A stretch of DNA of 64,000 nucleotides from Delphinus delphis (lineage: Eukaryota; Chordata; Mammalia; Artiodactyla; Delphinidae), in the NCBI RefSeq assembly GCF_949987515.2, contig NC_082693.1, forward strand, positions 19,588,994-19,652,993. The letters run 5' to 3'. The notes under the pieces were generated by a model that was given only the letters and a program-made list of their open reading frames with translations, did no database searches and was not told the origin of the DNA. Position numbers and translations under genes: made by a program. Positions 11,801 to 23,872 of the stretch are shown piece by piece. Every line of letters begins with the position of its first letter. Position 1 is the stretch's first letter.

Positions 11801-14800
11801 ATACAAAGAGAGATTTAAAATACAATGAGCTGAGTTCAGTTTTGAATTGACTTAAGCTTCGATACTGATTTCAAATGTCTATGAACAACCACAAGTTTTT
11901 GTTTTTAATTTTCCTTCTGTCATGTTTTATGGGTAAAAAGTCCTTACACTACCTTGTAATAGATTACTTTCAAGCTGGGTGACAAAAGGGCATAATGACC
12001 GGAAAATGATACAAAAGAAACAGAAAAAGCATGTTAATAAGTTTATCAACAAACCTGGGTAATTCTCATGAAGTACAGATTAAGGTTCAGTGGTTCCAAA
12101 CTGGCAGCATTCAAGTTGGGTTCATATTTGGGTTTTTTGTTGTTTGTTTTTTAAAACCACCTGTCCTAAAACGACATTGTTTATGCTAATTATCTTTGTT
12201 TATGCCACAATTCTGTTTGTTTACTACATTCTTTTAAAATACCATATCCCTATAAACAGTTCTCACCAGAATTCTTCTAAATCTTGTTTCGGTCTGGTCC
12301 TTCTCGGCAGCCCACTGAGCAGAATGCAGCTCTACAATGAAGGCGCAAGAGCTGGGAACAACTTTGAGTCTCTGACTCCTCAGGCTGGCAAAGGCAGGGA
12401 GTACTGCTGAGGTTTTACACTCAGGCTCCGAGGGAAAAGGATACTGAATGTGGAGAAATGCAACACCCCCCTATTGGACAAGCAGAACCACACGCCACAG
12501 TATCTCCAGAGATGTAGGAACTCTCAACTAGTAAGTGAAGAGAAGAATAGATAATGCTAAAGAGAAGGGAGTGCAGTTTCCAAACTGCAGGAGAAAACAC
12601 AGAAGTCAGAAAGGATGAAAAGGTCACCTCCTGAACCATTATTAGTTCCTGATTAAAGTGGAGAAATATGAGGCATTCTCTTAAAGAATGTCCAAATAAG
12701 TGCTGTTCGCTGAAGCAAAATAGTATGTCTTTAAATTTTTTCTTCTCCAGCAATATCACTCGATCATGTTCATCCATATAACATTCAAATTTTATATTTA
12801 ATGTAAATGACAATGCTCTCAATCAGTGAAAAGAAAAAAAGGACAGAATGAATGGAGCAAGAAAGAATTTGCTATGTTTCAGTCCATTTCTTGTCCAACA
12901 AAATGTTTCCTTTAAAAGGAAGATATTTCATGTTTTGGTTAAATCTTTGCACATATTTCTATCTGAGTGCCATCATCTGAGTCAGAAACCTGACATATTA
13001 AACTATATATAAGTTAGAACAAGAGAAACGTCAAGATTATTTTATTTCCCATGCTGTTAAACTCATTGAAATTATAAATGAGTAACAAACTATGGAAGAA
13101 AACCAAAATCTATCAGTTATATTTATTTAACTCGTCTATAGAAAGGGAGGTATTCAACATACATAATACACATCTGCATTATACACATACTCATTAGGTG
13201 GCTGGAGAATTGATTGCGGAAAGAACAGACAATAAAAGTCAGACTTTAACCATGAATATAATTTGGCTTTTTAAATGCATTATGAATGTAATACCTTTGA
13301 AATAGCTTCCAGCTCTATGGAGGAGTAATGTGCTCAAGTATTAGAACAGGCCTTATTAGTTGCCTCTCAGGTATGGTGCATATACAGACTTTAGTTAAAA
13401 GCTCCCTAAGCACAGATAAATACATTATTGTATGCTGATTATACTTGAGAAACATAAGACCATATCAGCGTGTGAAGTAATCATAACATCCACACATTTC
13501 TCTATCTATCAACCTGCTAAACACTGAACTACCTGACATTTAACCCTTAATTGTTCTTGGTAATCAGTCAGATCGCATCGCCTGCTAAGTCTTCAGGACA
13601 GTCCTCCAGTTTGAGTGTGACACAAGTATGGTTTGTCCACTGCTTCATGCAAGCTGCCTTCCAAACTAATATCTTAGCTCAGTTAGCTTGCAAATTATTG
13701 GGATGGTAATTAAAATCTATAATCAGTTGTAGGCACCTTTTCCTCTACAAGGTAATAGAAAATAAAAAAATAAATAAATAAAATGAACAAAGGCAGATAT
13801 CAGAACATCCTGAAAACATAACATCAAACTTACAGGTTTACAGGTGCCATTAGGTGACAATGTGAGCCGAAAACTTTCCTTTGATTCACACCTAGGGGTT
13901 ACCTGCTAACTTGAATGTATTTATCACTCATGAGCACAATGGTTTAAAAAAAAGTTTTTAATCAAGCTTAATGAGTCTGTCCAGGTGATAAATACATTAT
14001 TACTATGGACAAACTTTAGGTGATTAAAGTACTGCTAATGTCAGAAATATTCTTGCAGCCCATTAACAGTGATTTTTCATGGTAATTTTTAAAATTAATT
14101 TTTCACAGTACCTGATGTATATATCCTTCTTCAGAAAAACACTTAAAAGTCTCTTAATGTGAAAAATTATTTCTTTAGTCTATATGGCCATAAATAAATT
14201 AGATGGGAATATAAAGTAAATAGTTAAATTTTTGTTGCAGAAGGTTTTACTCTTGTAGTGTTCCCTTCAACATGTAGAAAACTGGCAGTGTGTTTCTGCA
14301 CCCGTTTTGAGAGAAGCCACCAAATAGGTGCTATTATAAGCTTAATCTGCTTCATCCCACTACCTTAGAGCCCAACTTTTTTTTTTCTTTCTAGACATTA
14401 ATAGACTGTCTTCTTAAGCAATCATCTTATACTTGCTTTTTAATTAAGTCTCAACATAAAACAATTAGAAAGTGTAACAAGTAGCTTGGTCATAAAACAA
14501 TTACATTACAGTCAAATAGGATAAATATAAACATAAGGAAAAATAGAATACAATATTATTGATAGTAACAAAAAATGCTTTTTTCAGTCATCAGAAACAA
14601 ACTGATATTGATATTTAAGACAAATATTTTAAATATTTTCATTCTAAGAACATGAAAAAATAAATGGTATTCTGAAAGGAAAAACCCTTAGTTACAATTT
14701 TTATTATTTATTTTCAGGTAAATATATAAATTCACTGTCTTCATTTAAAATTTTTTCGGAGAGTTCAAGCGTTCGTTCTAGACACTATTACTAACATTTA

Positions 14801-17557
14801 GACCATGTTGCCAGTTATGTTTCCTCTAAATAGTATGAGTTAAAAGATTTTGCTTACAAATAATTCCTTAGAGCATACTTTGCCTATTCACCTCCCACCT
14901 GAGAATTGTTTTTCATTAATCATAATCAATTATGTTAGGGATGCTTGACAGTAAAAATAAAATATTTCAACTTCTTTACTTTTTAGAATCATTGTTCAAT
15001 TTGCTTTACCTCCTGAATATGTTTTAGCAGACAGTGAAATTGTTACTACTTCTGAATTATTTAGCAACTGTTTATTAGTCTGACAGTATTGATCATGTTC
15101 ATTTCTAGGGCTGATAATACGGACATAACAAATCTATATTCCAATTTTGATCCAGACATTTAAGTTTTGAATATTCCTTAAAGTTTCAAATAGTCTACAG
15201 GTTGGAAAGGATAATAGAAGATAGACAAGACTACTGATGAAACTAGAAAAAAAATCACATACAACTTCCAAAATACATAAGCCCCAAGCAACTTATTAAT
15301 GTCCTCCAGAGCAATGTTCTCTATTTCATATAGAAATTTAGAAGTCTTCTTTTCAGATTTCTGACTAAGTTTGAGTGAACAACTCATCTATATCAGGTGA
15401 GCAAACAGAATAAAAACTTAACACTCGATAGAAATGACCTACATATCCAATGAAAGTTGCAGATAGTTGAAAAGGCAAAAAAAGCTGACTATGTATGAGA
15501 GTGTAATTACAGCATATATACCTCCTTTGGAGAATATAAATATTCAATATTGAGTCTGCATGATATATACTCTATGTGGGTGACTATAGATACACTCAGC
15601 CATACAAATTCAGTGTAAACAAATAGTAATGATTTACTGAGATTTTTGTATGTATTACCAATTACAACCACAGGGGAAATTATTAGGAAATTTTATATTG
15701 TAGGACATTTTTCAAAATTATTTTAGCTACTAATATTTCCAAAGATGCTGTCTATACTGACAACTCTATTGATTATCACTTGCTTATTTAATTAGGCAGT
15801 TAGAAAAGCACGCCTCTGAGTGACAAAAAACTGAAATTCTCACCAGGAAAAAAAAAAAGTGTTAAGAGATTTGAGCATCGGAATAGGAAAGGGAAAAGTT
15901 TAGTTTAAAAAGAGATAATTGAAAAAATACAAATAAAGTTCACAGCAGGAAAGCTTGCCTATATAAAGGAATAGGCTACAGCCTGTTAATATGTAACTAC
16001 CTTTTTATAAGAACAGTCATTTAACAGGCTTACAAATCAGACTCAGAGTTTTATTTTCGAAAAGTATAGAGTTGAAGAATACTATCATTTAAGTGTCGCT
16101 CTGCACATACTAGAAAACTCACTATGGTATTAAGCAGTAGTATGTTCCAGTATAAATAACTTCAATACCTACATATGAAACAGGCTATGTTTACAAAAAA
16201 AAAAAAAAAAAAAAAAAGGTAACTATTTTAAAGAGTTAATATACAGAACTTTGAAAAAAATAATTCAAAACTGTTAAGAAAGCTCAACCGTTCACTGGAA
16301 TTATGTGGTGAAGATGCACCTTAAGTTTTTTTTAAAAAAAAAAAAAGAGGAGGAGGAAATGAAAGAAAGAAGACAGTATTAAAGTATATATGCTGGCTAT
16401 TTTACTTTCTCTCCTGATCTGATATTGGTTTCTCTAATAGCTGACCACATTCAAGTATTATTTTATTCTCAATACCCCTCTTCTCTTCCATTGCTTCACT
16501 TCTAGAATGTTTTAATCTTTGTCCTTTCTTTTTTCGTCTTTTCATATCAAATTCAGTCTTTTGAGCGATGAACAGCTTGACTTAGCATATTTTTAACCAG
16601 CTGGTCTAGCACCTAGCTTGCATTGCATAGTCAGATACAACAAATGTTTATACAGAAGGTAGCTTTCATGAAAATGAAAAAAAAAAGCCTGGGTATCATG
16701 CATCCTGGCTTTTTTTAGCTTTTTTTTCTAATTCACCATACAGAATACAAAGTTTGAATTCTTTTTAATGGCAAACAAAATTCTATTTATAGTTCCAAAA
16801 AATGAACTTATGCTAGGATAAGAACTCAAATTTAAAAACTGCAGTGTGTACTTATAGGAACACGAAGAGGGCTAAAATTCTTTCAGAGCCCTGCTTTACT
16901 TGCAAAAACATCCAATGGAAGGATATTACACACATTTCTCTAATAGGAAATACTTGACTACAAATAAACTTATTCCCATCATAGCAAAAGGGAAAACAGA
17001 ATAAATCAAAATTCAGCTTAAGACAGTGCAAAAAGTGGCCACTAAAAACTTAAAAAGGGATCATCCCCATTTTTTTTGACATTTCAGAGTAATGTACTAA
17101 TAGATTCCTGTGATGTTAAATTTTCTTTAAAAAAAAAATCTGCTCTCTTATATCAACAAAAGGTCATGTGCTTTACTGAGCAGCTTCCAAAGTTTTACAG
17201 AAGAATCAAATAGGAACTTATAGCCTCCGTTTTAACCACCACTAAAACCTTCTGTCACCCCAGATATTACGAGACAGAGATGTTGAAAATGGTAACACTC
17301 TGCACACAAAAGCATTTAAAAAGGTGTAGAAGGGGAGAAAAATATCAATGAAGGAAGAAAGTAAGAGAGTGAATGAGAAAGAGAAAAGCAGCGAGTGGGA
17401 GAGAGAGAGATGCTTAATGTTCATTTAATTTCCTGTTATAGGACGTAACCTAAAAATATTAGCAGAAATCCCGGAGACTTTGCAAATCAGTTCCATTTGG
17501 TCTGGGCAATCAACAAAAATCAGCTAACAAGACTGCAGAAGCACTAGCTAAAAGCTT
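8831..17557. other. repeat-poor SOX5 intron segment
   Basis: About 8.7 kb without any L1, CHR SINE or clear MIR that I could recognise. Frames of 88-133 codons (10780, 12090, 12421) have no family resemblance and no splice context. The stretch 13530-14100 is mixed-composition and carries a T-box half site TCACACCT at 13886-13893. It is a plausible place for conserved enhancers. Confidence 0.5.
16193..16218. repeat. poly(A) run
   Basis: Uninterrupted A run in the SOX5 intron with no recognisable retroelement body next to it. Confidence 0.9.
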
Positions 17558-17583
17558 CTCCCTTAAAACACGTTTTAAGGGAG
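17558..17583. other. perfect inverted repeat 80 bp inside the SOX5 intron
   Basis: Twelve bases, CTCCCTTAAAAC, are followed by AC and then by their exact reverse complement. In the SOX5 pre-mRNA this could form a 12-bp stem (about 11 bp with a workable loop) roughly 80 nt past the 5' splice site. As DNA it is a near-perfect 26-bp palindrome. Function unknown. Confidence 0.85.
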
Positions 17584-17663
17584 CATCTTCCAATGGATTC
17601 AGAGACTACTGTAAAATGGGATAGTTGCACTTCAATATATCAGGGGGGAAAAACTGTACTCAC

Positions 17664-17701
17664 CTTTCAAACTCCTGAGGTAAATCAGGGTCAGTAAGCA
17701 T
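17664..17701 (-). CDS. SOX5: SOX5 long isoform, first coding exon (partial CDS)
   Basis: SOX5 is a SoxD-group HMG-box transcription factor acting in the nucleus in cartilage, neuronal and melanocyte development. Only its first coding exon is here. On the minus strand an ATG (17699-17701) opens 12 codons, MLTDPDLPQEFE, followed by AG of a split Arg codon and the donor GTGAGTA from 17663. This matches the N-terminus I remember for long SOX5 (…QEFER-MSSKR…), including the phase-2 junction. Start context is AGC-ATG-C, so A at -3. An in-frame TGA at 17765-17767 shows the frame does not extend upstream, and there is no other ATG between it and the start. The exon carries no domain; the coiled coil and HMG box lie in exons left of the window, at least 17.6 kb away. 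Identification rests on recalled protein sequence. A chance match of 12 codons plus correct donor phase is very unlikely. Confidence 0.93.
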
Positions 17702-17783
17702 GCTGGAAAAGCACAATTTCCCTTTGTCACAGCAGCCACCTATGATCGTCTCCAACTGAACCTGTCAAGTGAGTCCAAACCTT

Positions 17784-18011
<228 letters not shown>

Positions 18012-18161
18012 ACGCTCTCGGGCTGCAAGGCACTAGACAACCTCAGGGTGCCTGTCCTTTCCTTTTAATTCTCCCTTCCAGACATTACCGAATGTGAGAA
18101 GTCAACTCATTTAACGCGTCTCCCATACTCTCTCCTCTAAATAATAAAAGTCACACACGCA

Positions 18162-18185
18162 CACGCATGCACACACACACACACA
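18162..18185. repeat. (CA)n microsatellite
   Basis: Imperfect ACACAC run (with GCAC and GCATGC breaks in its first half) about 470 bp upstream of the SOX5 start codon. Confidence 0.9.
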
Positions 18186-18368
18186 ATATGATTTTTGAAA
18201 ATGCATTTGCTACTGATTAAAAGAGAAATCTGTAACCTAACAGAACCCCGATTAAACTGCATTTATTAACTCATTAAGCAAAAAGATTAAATGTTAGTAA
18301 TAGCATTTTTACACAAAGAATTGTTACGCCTTCTCACCCTTTTCTAGGCTCTCTCCGTGCGCACACGG

Positions 18369-18371
<3 letters not shown>

Positions 18372-18405
<34 letters not shown>
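18372..18405. repeat. (CA)n microsatellite
   Basis: Clean CA run of about 16 units followed by a short CTCTCTC stretch, in the presumed SOX5 promoter. Confidence 0.95.
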
Positions 18406-19092
18406 CTCTCGCACACAACAATCAGGCATTGTTCTGAGGGAAGAAAAGCAACTTTGACAGATTGAAATATAGCAGAGGCCCCTTCAAGGAAACCTGTAAA
18501 CAACTTGTCACTCACTCTGTCGGTCTCACTGTTAGCTCGCGCTTTCCACAAAGTGGTGCGAACGTCCTGGCAACCCAACCAAAGTTTCCTCAGCTCCAAA
18601 CTCCATAAAACACGATGTGCGATGCGGAGGGGAATAGGTATCCACATACCAAAATAACGCACACTCCAGGGAACAAAACCCCAAACCAAACCAACAAATG
18701 AAAACAAAAAGATGGTCCTAACAAACTGTCCTGCTCGGGATTGCTGGGGAGGTCAGGGCGGGAAGCGCTCCCCTGGCTGGGGATCTCTTTAATTTCCTCT
18801 GCCCAGGCAGCCACAGATAACAAGGTGGACAAACTAGGGCTTTACGGCTCCTAAGCTGGCTGGCAAGGCACAGCCTCCATAGCAGTTCCAATTATCTAGA
18901 TAAAAATCTGGCAGGCGAGGAAGGTAATCAGGTAATGTACCTTTGACATGAAATGACAGAGGCACATACACAAACACAGAGAGAGACACTTACACAGACA
19001 CGCATGCAGAGATGGTGGCTGCCCCGTGCACCGCAGCATCTGGTCAGGGAGTAAGCACACACTCACCAACACGAGATAGTGTGCATTCTTCA

Positions 19093-19158
19093 CACACACA
19101 CACACACACTCACACTCACACACACACACACACACTCTCACACTCACACACTCAGTCG
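19093..19158. repeat. compound (CA)n/(CACT)n microsatellite
   Basis: Alternating CACACA and CACTCACA runs. Chance open frames on both strands here are pure repeat (His-Thr on one strand, Cys-Val on the other) and are not genes. Confidence 0.95.
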
Positions 19159-20093
19159 CTCACACACGCTCTCCACTCCTACTGGGAGGGTTCATTCTGC
19201 ACAAAAGGCTACATTACAGAGCCCGCCCCAATAAGGGAAAGAGAGAAAAAAAGCCTTCCATTGTTGAGAGGGCAGGTCAGTTGATTAGATTTTCTGTGGA
19301 GAATTCCACGAGGAAATTCCCTTCAAAGCCGAAGTGATTAACTGGGGGCTATTCTGGAAATGGAGCAGACAATGGCTCAATAGTCTGCACAGCCAATGTC
19401 CAGGCTGGCACTGAACTCACTTAAAAAAAAAAAAAATAAAAGCCAGACTCCCTGTTCTTTTCCACACGTTCCCCCCCAGCCCCCTCCGCTCCTTCCAACT
19501 TCCCCTCCCAATTCCTTTTATTTTGCAGCTGGACAACATTAAGGGCCTTTAAAACCACAAGGGTTGACCCCACAGCAGTTTGATTAGGTCCCACTTTTTT
19601 CTCCTGGCGACAGGCAGACAGTAAGTTTACTTTTTTAGACATACACAATGAGACATTACACACAAATTCCAAACAGCAAAATCAATTATTAACCTTATCA
19701 TATTAATAAATTTATTCTTCATTCAAAGGTTATAACATTTTTGCCAAAGTTGATAATAACTTAATAATGAGATCCATCATTCAAGGGGTATCCTAAAAAT
19801 ACATGTATATACACTACAAAATCAATGTGGAATAAGATTGAAGCATGTCACTATGGAGTTAAGACACTAACAGAACACAGAATTATGACCCGCCCTGAAA
19901 AAAGCTGTTAACAAGGGATGTGGCAAAAATGACTTGATGCTGACATGATTTTCATTTTCAGCAGTTGGGGAAGGGGAAAGATATTGTCTTATTCTTGTCA
20001 TTAGCCTCAAATTATTTTTTATTATAGCAACAACCCATTCCTACATAGAAAGTGAGAAAATTGTTGCATTATTTTAAATATCTATTATTTCAG

Positions 20094-20533
20094 CACTTAA
20101 GGGGGCTACAGTCTAATACACTCTAATTGATAAAGCATACAAAAATAATTTTTTCCATTGTTAATGGTGGATATGGGATTTAGGGAATGGTAGCTGCCTG
20201 GCTACGTACACTTTAAAAAATAGTTTTTAAAGAATTTCCTAATTAGGGAGTCTTGTTTCATCTTGCATCAATAAAGAAAAATGAAGGAGGAGGAAGGGTA
20301 AGTTACAAGGGGCAACGAACGGGAGCTGGAGTCAGGAAGAGGAGGGGGCGGCAGTGAGGAGAGGATGCAGGGAGAACACAAGAAGGAGACAGAGTGGCAG
20401 CATAAAGATAGAAACAAAGATAATGGCCATAAGGCAGGATGCTGAGATCCGTATGGTCCCAGCTGCTATCTTGCTACAGCTACTACCTCTGGTTGTTTCT
20501 CTGAAACTCTAATCCAGAAGGTCACCAGAGCAG
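20094..20533 (+). other. candidate antisense exon near the SOX5 promoter
   Basis: The interval is bounded by a pyrimidine-containing acceptor (…TCTATTATTTCAG ending 20093) and a strong donor CAG|GTAAGA at 20534. It includes a purine-rich, repeat-free stretch (20280-20400) that stands out from AT-rich surroundings. It could belong to a transcript divergent from SOX5, starting about 2.8 kb away. Splice-like pairs are common by chance, so this is weak. Confidence 0.18.
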
Positions 20534-20839
20534 GTAAGAAAGAGGGTTTGAGGCCAACTACAGTGTAAAGCAAAGATGCTCATATCACATTCATCCTTGT
20601 CTTTGGTTTTGTTTTTATAGACATTTACTATGTGCATGTGTAAGTACACACATGCCAAACAAACACAAAGGACGTATAGGAAAATGTTAAATGGTGTGGA
20701 AGTCAGTTTAAGAGCTTAACATATTTCTATAAACATTTCTGCAGCCATTCAAAACAAATTATTTCTTGCAAAATTATCCTTGAAGAAACTGAAATAGACT
20801 AGGAACTAGACAGAAAATTTGCCAGATATAATAATGATC

Positions 20840-21060
20840 ATCCTAATAATGATAACTTGAACTAATGGAACTCCAAGCTCATAAAGAATTCTGTTCACAT
20901 AGATTAGCTCACGGATCATATGCAGCATAGAAAAGTGTGTGGGTATATATAGCCCTAAGTTTCCCAGTGTTTAAACTTTGGCAAAAGGAATTTAAAGTCA
21001 TACAACTGGTTAGTGGCCCATTTGTTACTTGAAGCCAAATCTTATTTCACTTCTGATACC
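20840..21060 (-). mobile_element. MIR-like SINE relic
   Basis: 'ttaaagtcatacaactggttagtgg' text broken up by divergence, followed by 'gccaaatcttatttcac'. Weak, reverse orientation. Confidence 0.35.
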
Positions 21061-23074
21061 ATAATACAGAATAAAATAACACTCCAGAATTTATACTTCA
21101 GTGAAAATCCCAAGATGGTACTCACTTTTTAAGTGATTTAAAAGGCGTTCAAGTAATTGTTAATGAATTTAAATTTGATATAATCTCATTGTCACTAAGT
21201 TAGTACTGTATTTGATGGCTGAATGAAATAAATAGTTTTAAATGTACCTTTCTAGGCTGTAAAAGTTTTCTTTCATTTGAATTCTACATTGCAAATTAAC
21301 ATTTTTGCAAGATTTTAGAAGTCAGCAAAAGAGAAGGCAGCTCCAAAATATTCTCTCAAATCCTGTCATTGATAATTTTATTAAATAACTGAATTGATCC
21401 CAGCAACCCAATGCTTAATAGTAAATTACCATTATGTCTTATTTTTATTTTACATTAAATGTTAAAATATTTAAATATTAAATATGTGCTAATGACTAGC
21501 ACATAATATGTGTTAAATAAATCTATATTCTTTATCAATTACCTGAAAAGTTCAAGATATTCAATTGGTTACATACCTGGTATTGTCTACATCAGAACTA
21601 ACATCCCAATGTGATTTTGCTATACTATTATAAGTATAGGTCTCCAGAAAGTTTCATAATATATGTAGACTGAGATACACTTTATCATTCACTGAACATT
21701 TATTAAATGCTTAACAACATGTTAAGTACTGTGGCTTTAAAAGTAAAATTCAAGAAAAATTTCCAATAAATCTAATTTTAAAAATATATATGAGCAAAAT
21801 TCAAATTAATTGTTTTATATGCAAGCTCTCTAAGGTAAATATGGTAAGAAAAGCTAAAACCAAAAGCAAATGCATGAAAAGCAATGACAAGAACTTACTG
21901 AACAATAATTAAATTGGTGGGAAATACAAAATGATCTACAAACACAGATGTACAAATATAAATGCATCTTCAGAGAGAACCAAAGCACAAACTACAACAG
22001 AAACCCCATAAAACATTTAATGAGTCTCTTTGACATTGCCGCAGCAGTATTTTGGAAAATGGGATGAACCTGAAAAAGTGTGCTTTTGAGCTCATGTTGT
22101 TTCCATTGTAGATATAAAAATGAGACTCACACAAGCTAAGAAAATATAAGATATGCTAGTGAACACTGCTGGAGAATTCTCAAAAAGAATATCAGGAAAC
22201 AAGTTATTTCCAACTTTAACCTCTTTCAGACACTGTTTCAACAAGTTTTTCTAATATTTCTCTTCTCAATAAAAGGAAGAATGTCCATTCCCCTGTTTTT
22301 AAGATAGAATTGTTAAATATCCTCTATTTTAATAACTGAAACTGAAATACGTAGTCACAGGTACAGATAACACTTTAATATTTGATACATGTTCCTATCA
22401 TCAAGCAATAGTTCATGGAATTTGGAAGGTTATTTTTGAGAAATGAAACTTTTAGTATTATAACCACAATGAATTTAATATCAGTGTCAGACAATACCAA
22501 TATTGTGTTGCTTTAACCTGACACAAGAGGCATTAAGAAAATATTCACTTATTGGTTTTTTTTCCCCCTACAGTTATTTGCTTTATCACAAAATATTAAA
22601 AAAGAACCCTTCCTCTTTCAAAAAAAAAAAAGAACTTCCAACCAATGTACGTCTGTGAGCCATTCACCAAATGCCTGGTGAGCTCACCACTGACCTATCA
22701 GGTGCAGCTTAAAACTTTGACTTAGAGTAGAATAAGTCATTGGACCTCTTTAGAAACATACCTAAGAAATTCAACAGCCTCTCTTCCTTTTAAAGACCTA
22801 AAATTCAATTCCCCATAATACACTTATGCAAGAGAATTGGCATATAATCCCACCCTCATACTCTTCTGTATTGTCAGTTGGTTAGTTAGAATATACAGAT
22901 GAATTGTCCTCAGATCACATTTTTGACCAACCAGTGTTCTTCAACAACACATTCTTTAAGAATGTGTTCACCTTAAAAACTCGTCTCATACTTGTCTCAA
23001 AGAGATGATGCCATTCCCAGTAATAGCTCCCACTGTTTGGTATCTTACTATTTACCTCCTTCAGAAGAATTTGA

Positions 23075-23285
23075 AGTAATTTAAAAATGATAGCTTTTAG
23101 TGTTTGAGAACTTTGTACCAGTCACTGCGATGCACATAAAATAATCTCATTTAACATTCAACACAACTATATGAGATATGTAGCTGTATCATCCCAACTA
23201 CAAATGAGGGAACCATGGCTTACAAAGAGAACTATTTGTCCGAGGTCCCAAAACTAACAAGTGAAGAAATGGGCAACACCAAAGT
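23075..23285 (-). mobile_element. MIR-like SINE relic
   Basis: 'ataatctcatttaacattc', 'catcccaactacaaatgagg', 'ccgaggtcccaaaactaac' follow the reversed MIR pattern. Confidence 0.6.
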
Positions 23286-23488
23286 TATGACAACTTTCCT
23301 CCAAAGTTCTCAAAAGGCACCAAATGTTAATTTATCTCAAATATACCCTAATAGCTATTAAATATCAAGTGTACAGGAAAGTGCTTATAAGAATGTTTTA
23401 ACGCTAAGAGAATGTTTAAACGTCAAAGTTAGGTTGAGCGATGATTAACCTATCCTCACAAATAACTTGATATAAAAGATGATTCTTT

Positions 23489-23695
23489 TTTTTCTTTTTT
23501 TTTGCGGTACGCGGGCCTCTCACTGTTGTGGCCTCTCCCGTTGCGGAGCACAGGCTCCGGACGCGCAGGCTCAGCGGCCATGGCTCACGGGCCCAGCCGC
23601 TCCGCGGCATGTGGAATCTTCCCGGACCGAGGCACGAACCCGTGTCCCCTGCATCGGCAGGCAGACTCTCAACCACTGTGCCACCAGGGAAGCCC
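23489..23695 (-). mobile_element. CHR-type SINE, short form, with target-site duplication
   Basis: Complete and reverse oriented. Flanked by AAAAGATGATTCTTT at 23474-23488 and again from about 23696 to 23710. Overlapping open frames on both strands are SINE sequence. Confidence 0.95.
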
Positions 23696-23872
23696 AAAAG
23701 ATGATTCTTTATACAACAATTGAAAACAGTTAAGAATAGCACCCTCGTGCTATTTATGGTGATAATAAACATCAGAGTTAGTACACTCATCATAAAGTCT
23801 GGCTCTCTTTTTAAAAATAATTTCTAAACAATCTCTAACATGATTACAATTTTGGGTATCCAAGGGAAAATA

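Larger units (their letters stand above)
1..17663 (-). other. SOX5: SOX5 intron downstream of the first coding exon (partial)
   Basis: The intron begins on the minus strand with the donor GTGAGTA at 17663 and runs past the left window edge, so it is longer than 17.6 kb. No second SOX5 exon (expected to begin by completing Arg and then encode MSSKR) was seen. The part nearest the exon (about 7.4-17.6 kb) lacks young transposons, while the distal part carries SINE and L1 insertions. Conserved enhancers are plausible here but were not identified. Confidence 0.8.
19680..23070. other. repeat-poor DNA upstream of SOX5 exon
   Basis: Mostly unique AT-rich sequence with one weak MIR (20840-21060) and the purine-rich block at 20280-20400. 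No coding frame of note. Confidence 0.5.

Noticed and set aside
12421..12822. 133-codon minus-strand frame in the SOX5 intron
   Set aside because: Long for AT-rich DNA, but no domain, no splice signals and no codon bias seen. Most likely chance.
17741..17768. Splice acceptor (…TTGACAG) just upstream of the SOX5 start codon
   Set aside because: The sense strand upstream is purine-rich (GA tract) with no polypyrimidine tract, so a 3' splice site there is improbable.
18324..18832. 127- and 80-codon minus-strand frames near the SOX5 promoter
   Set aside because: They run through CA repeats (Cys-Val runs) and overlap in different phases, with no homology recognised.
19012..19284. 90-codon plus-strand frame with a His-Thr run
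   Set aside because: The run is the CA/CACT microsatellite. No start context or conservation argument.
23416..23793. 125-codon minus-strand frame
   Set aside because: Its centre is the reverse-oriented CHR SINE at 23489-23695 with random flanks.
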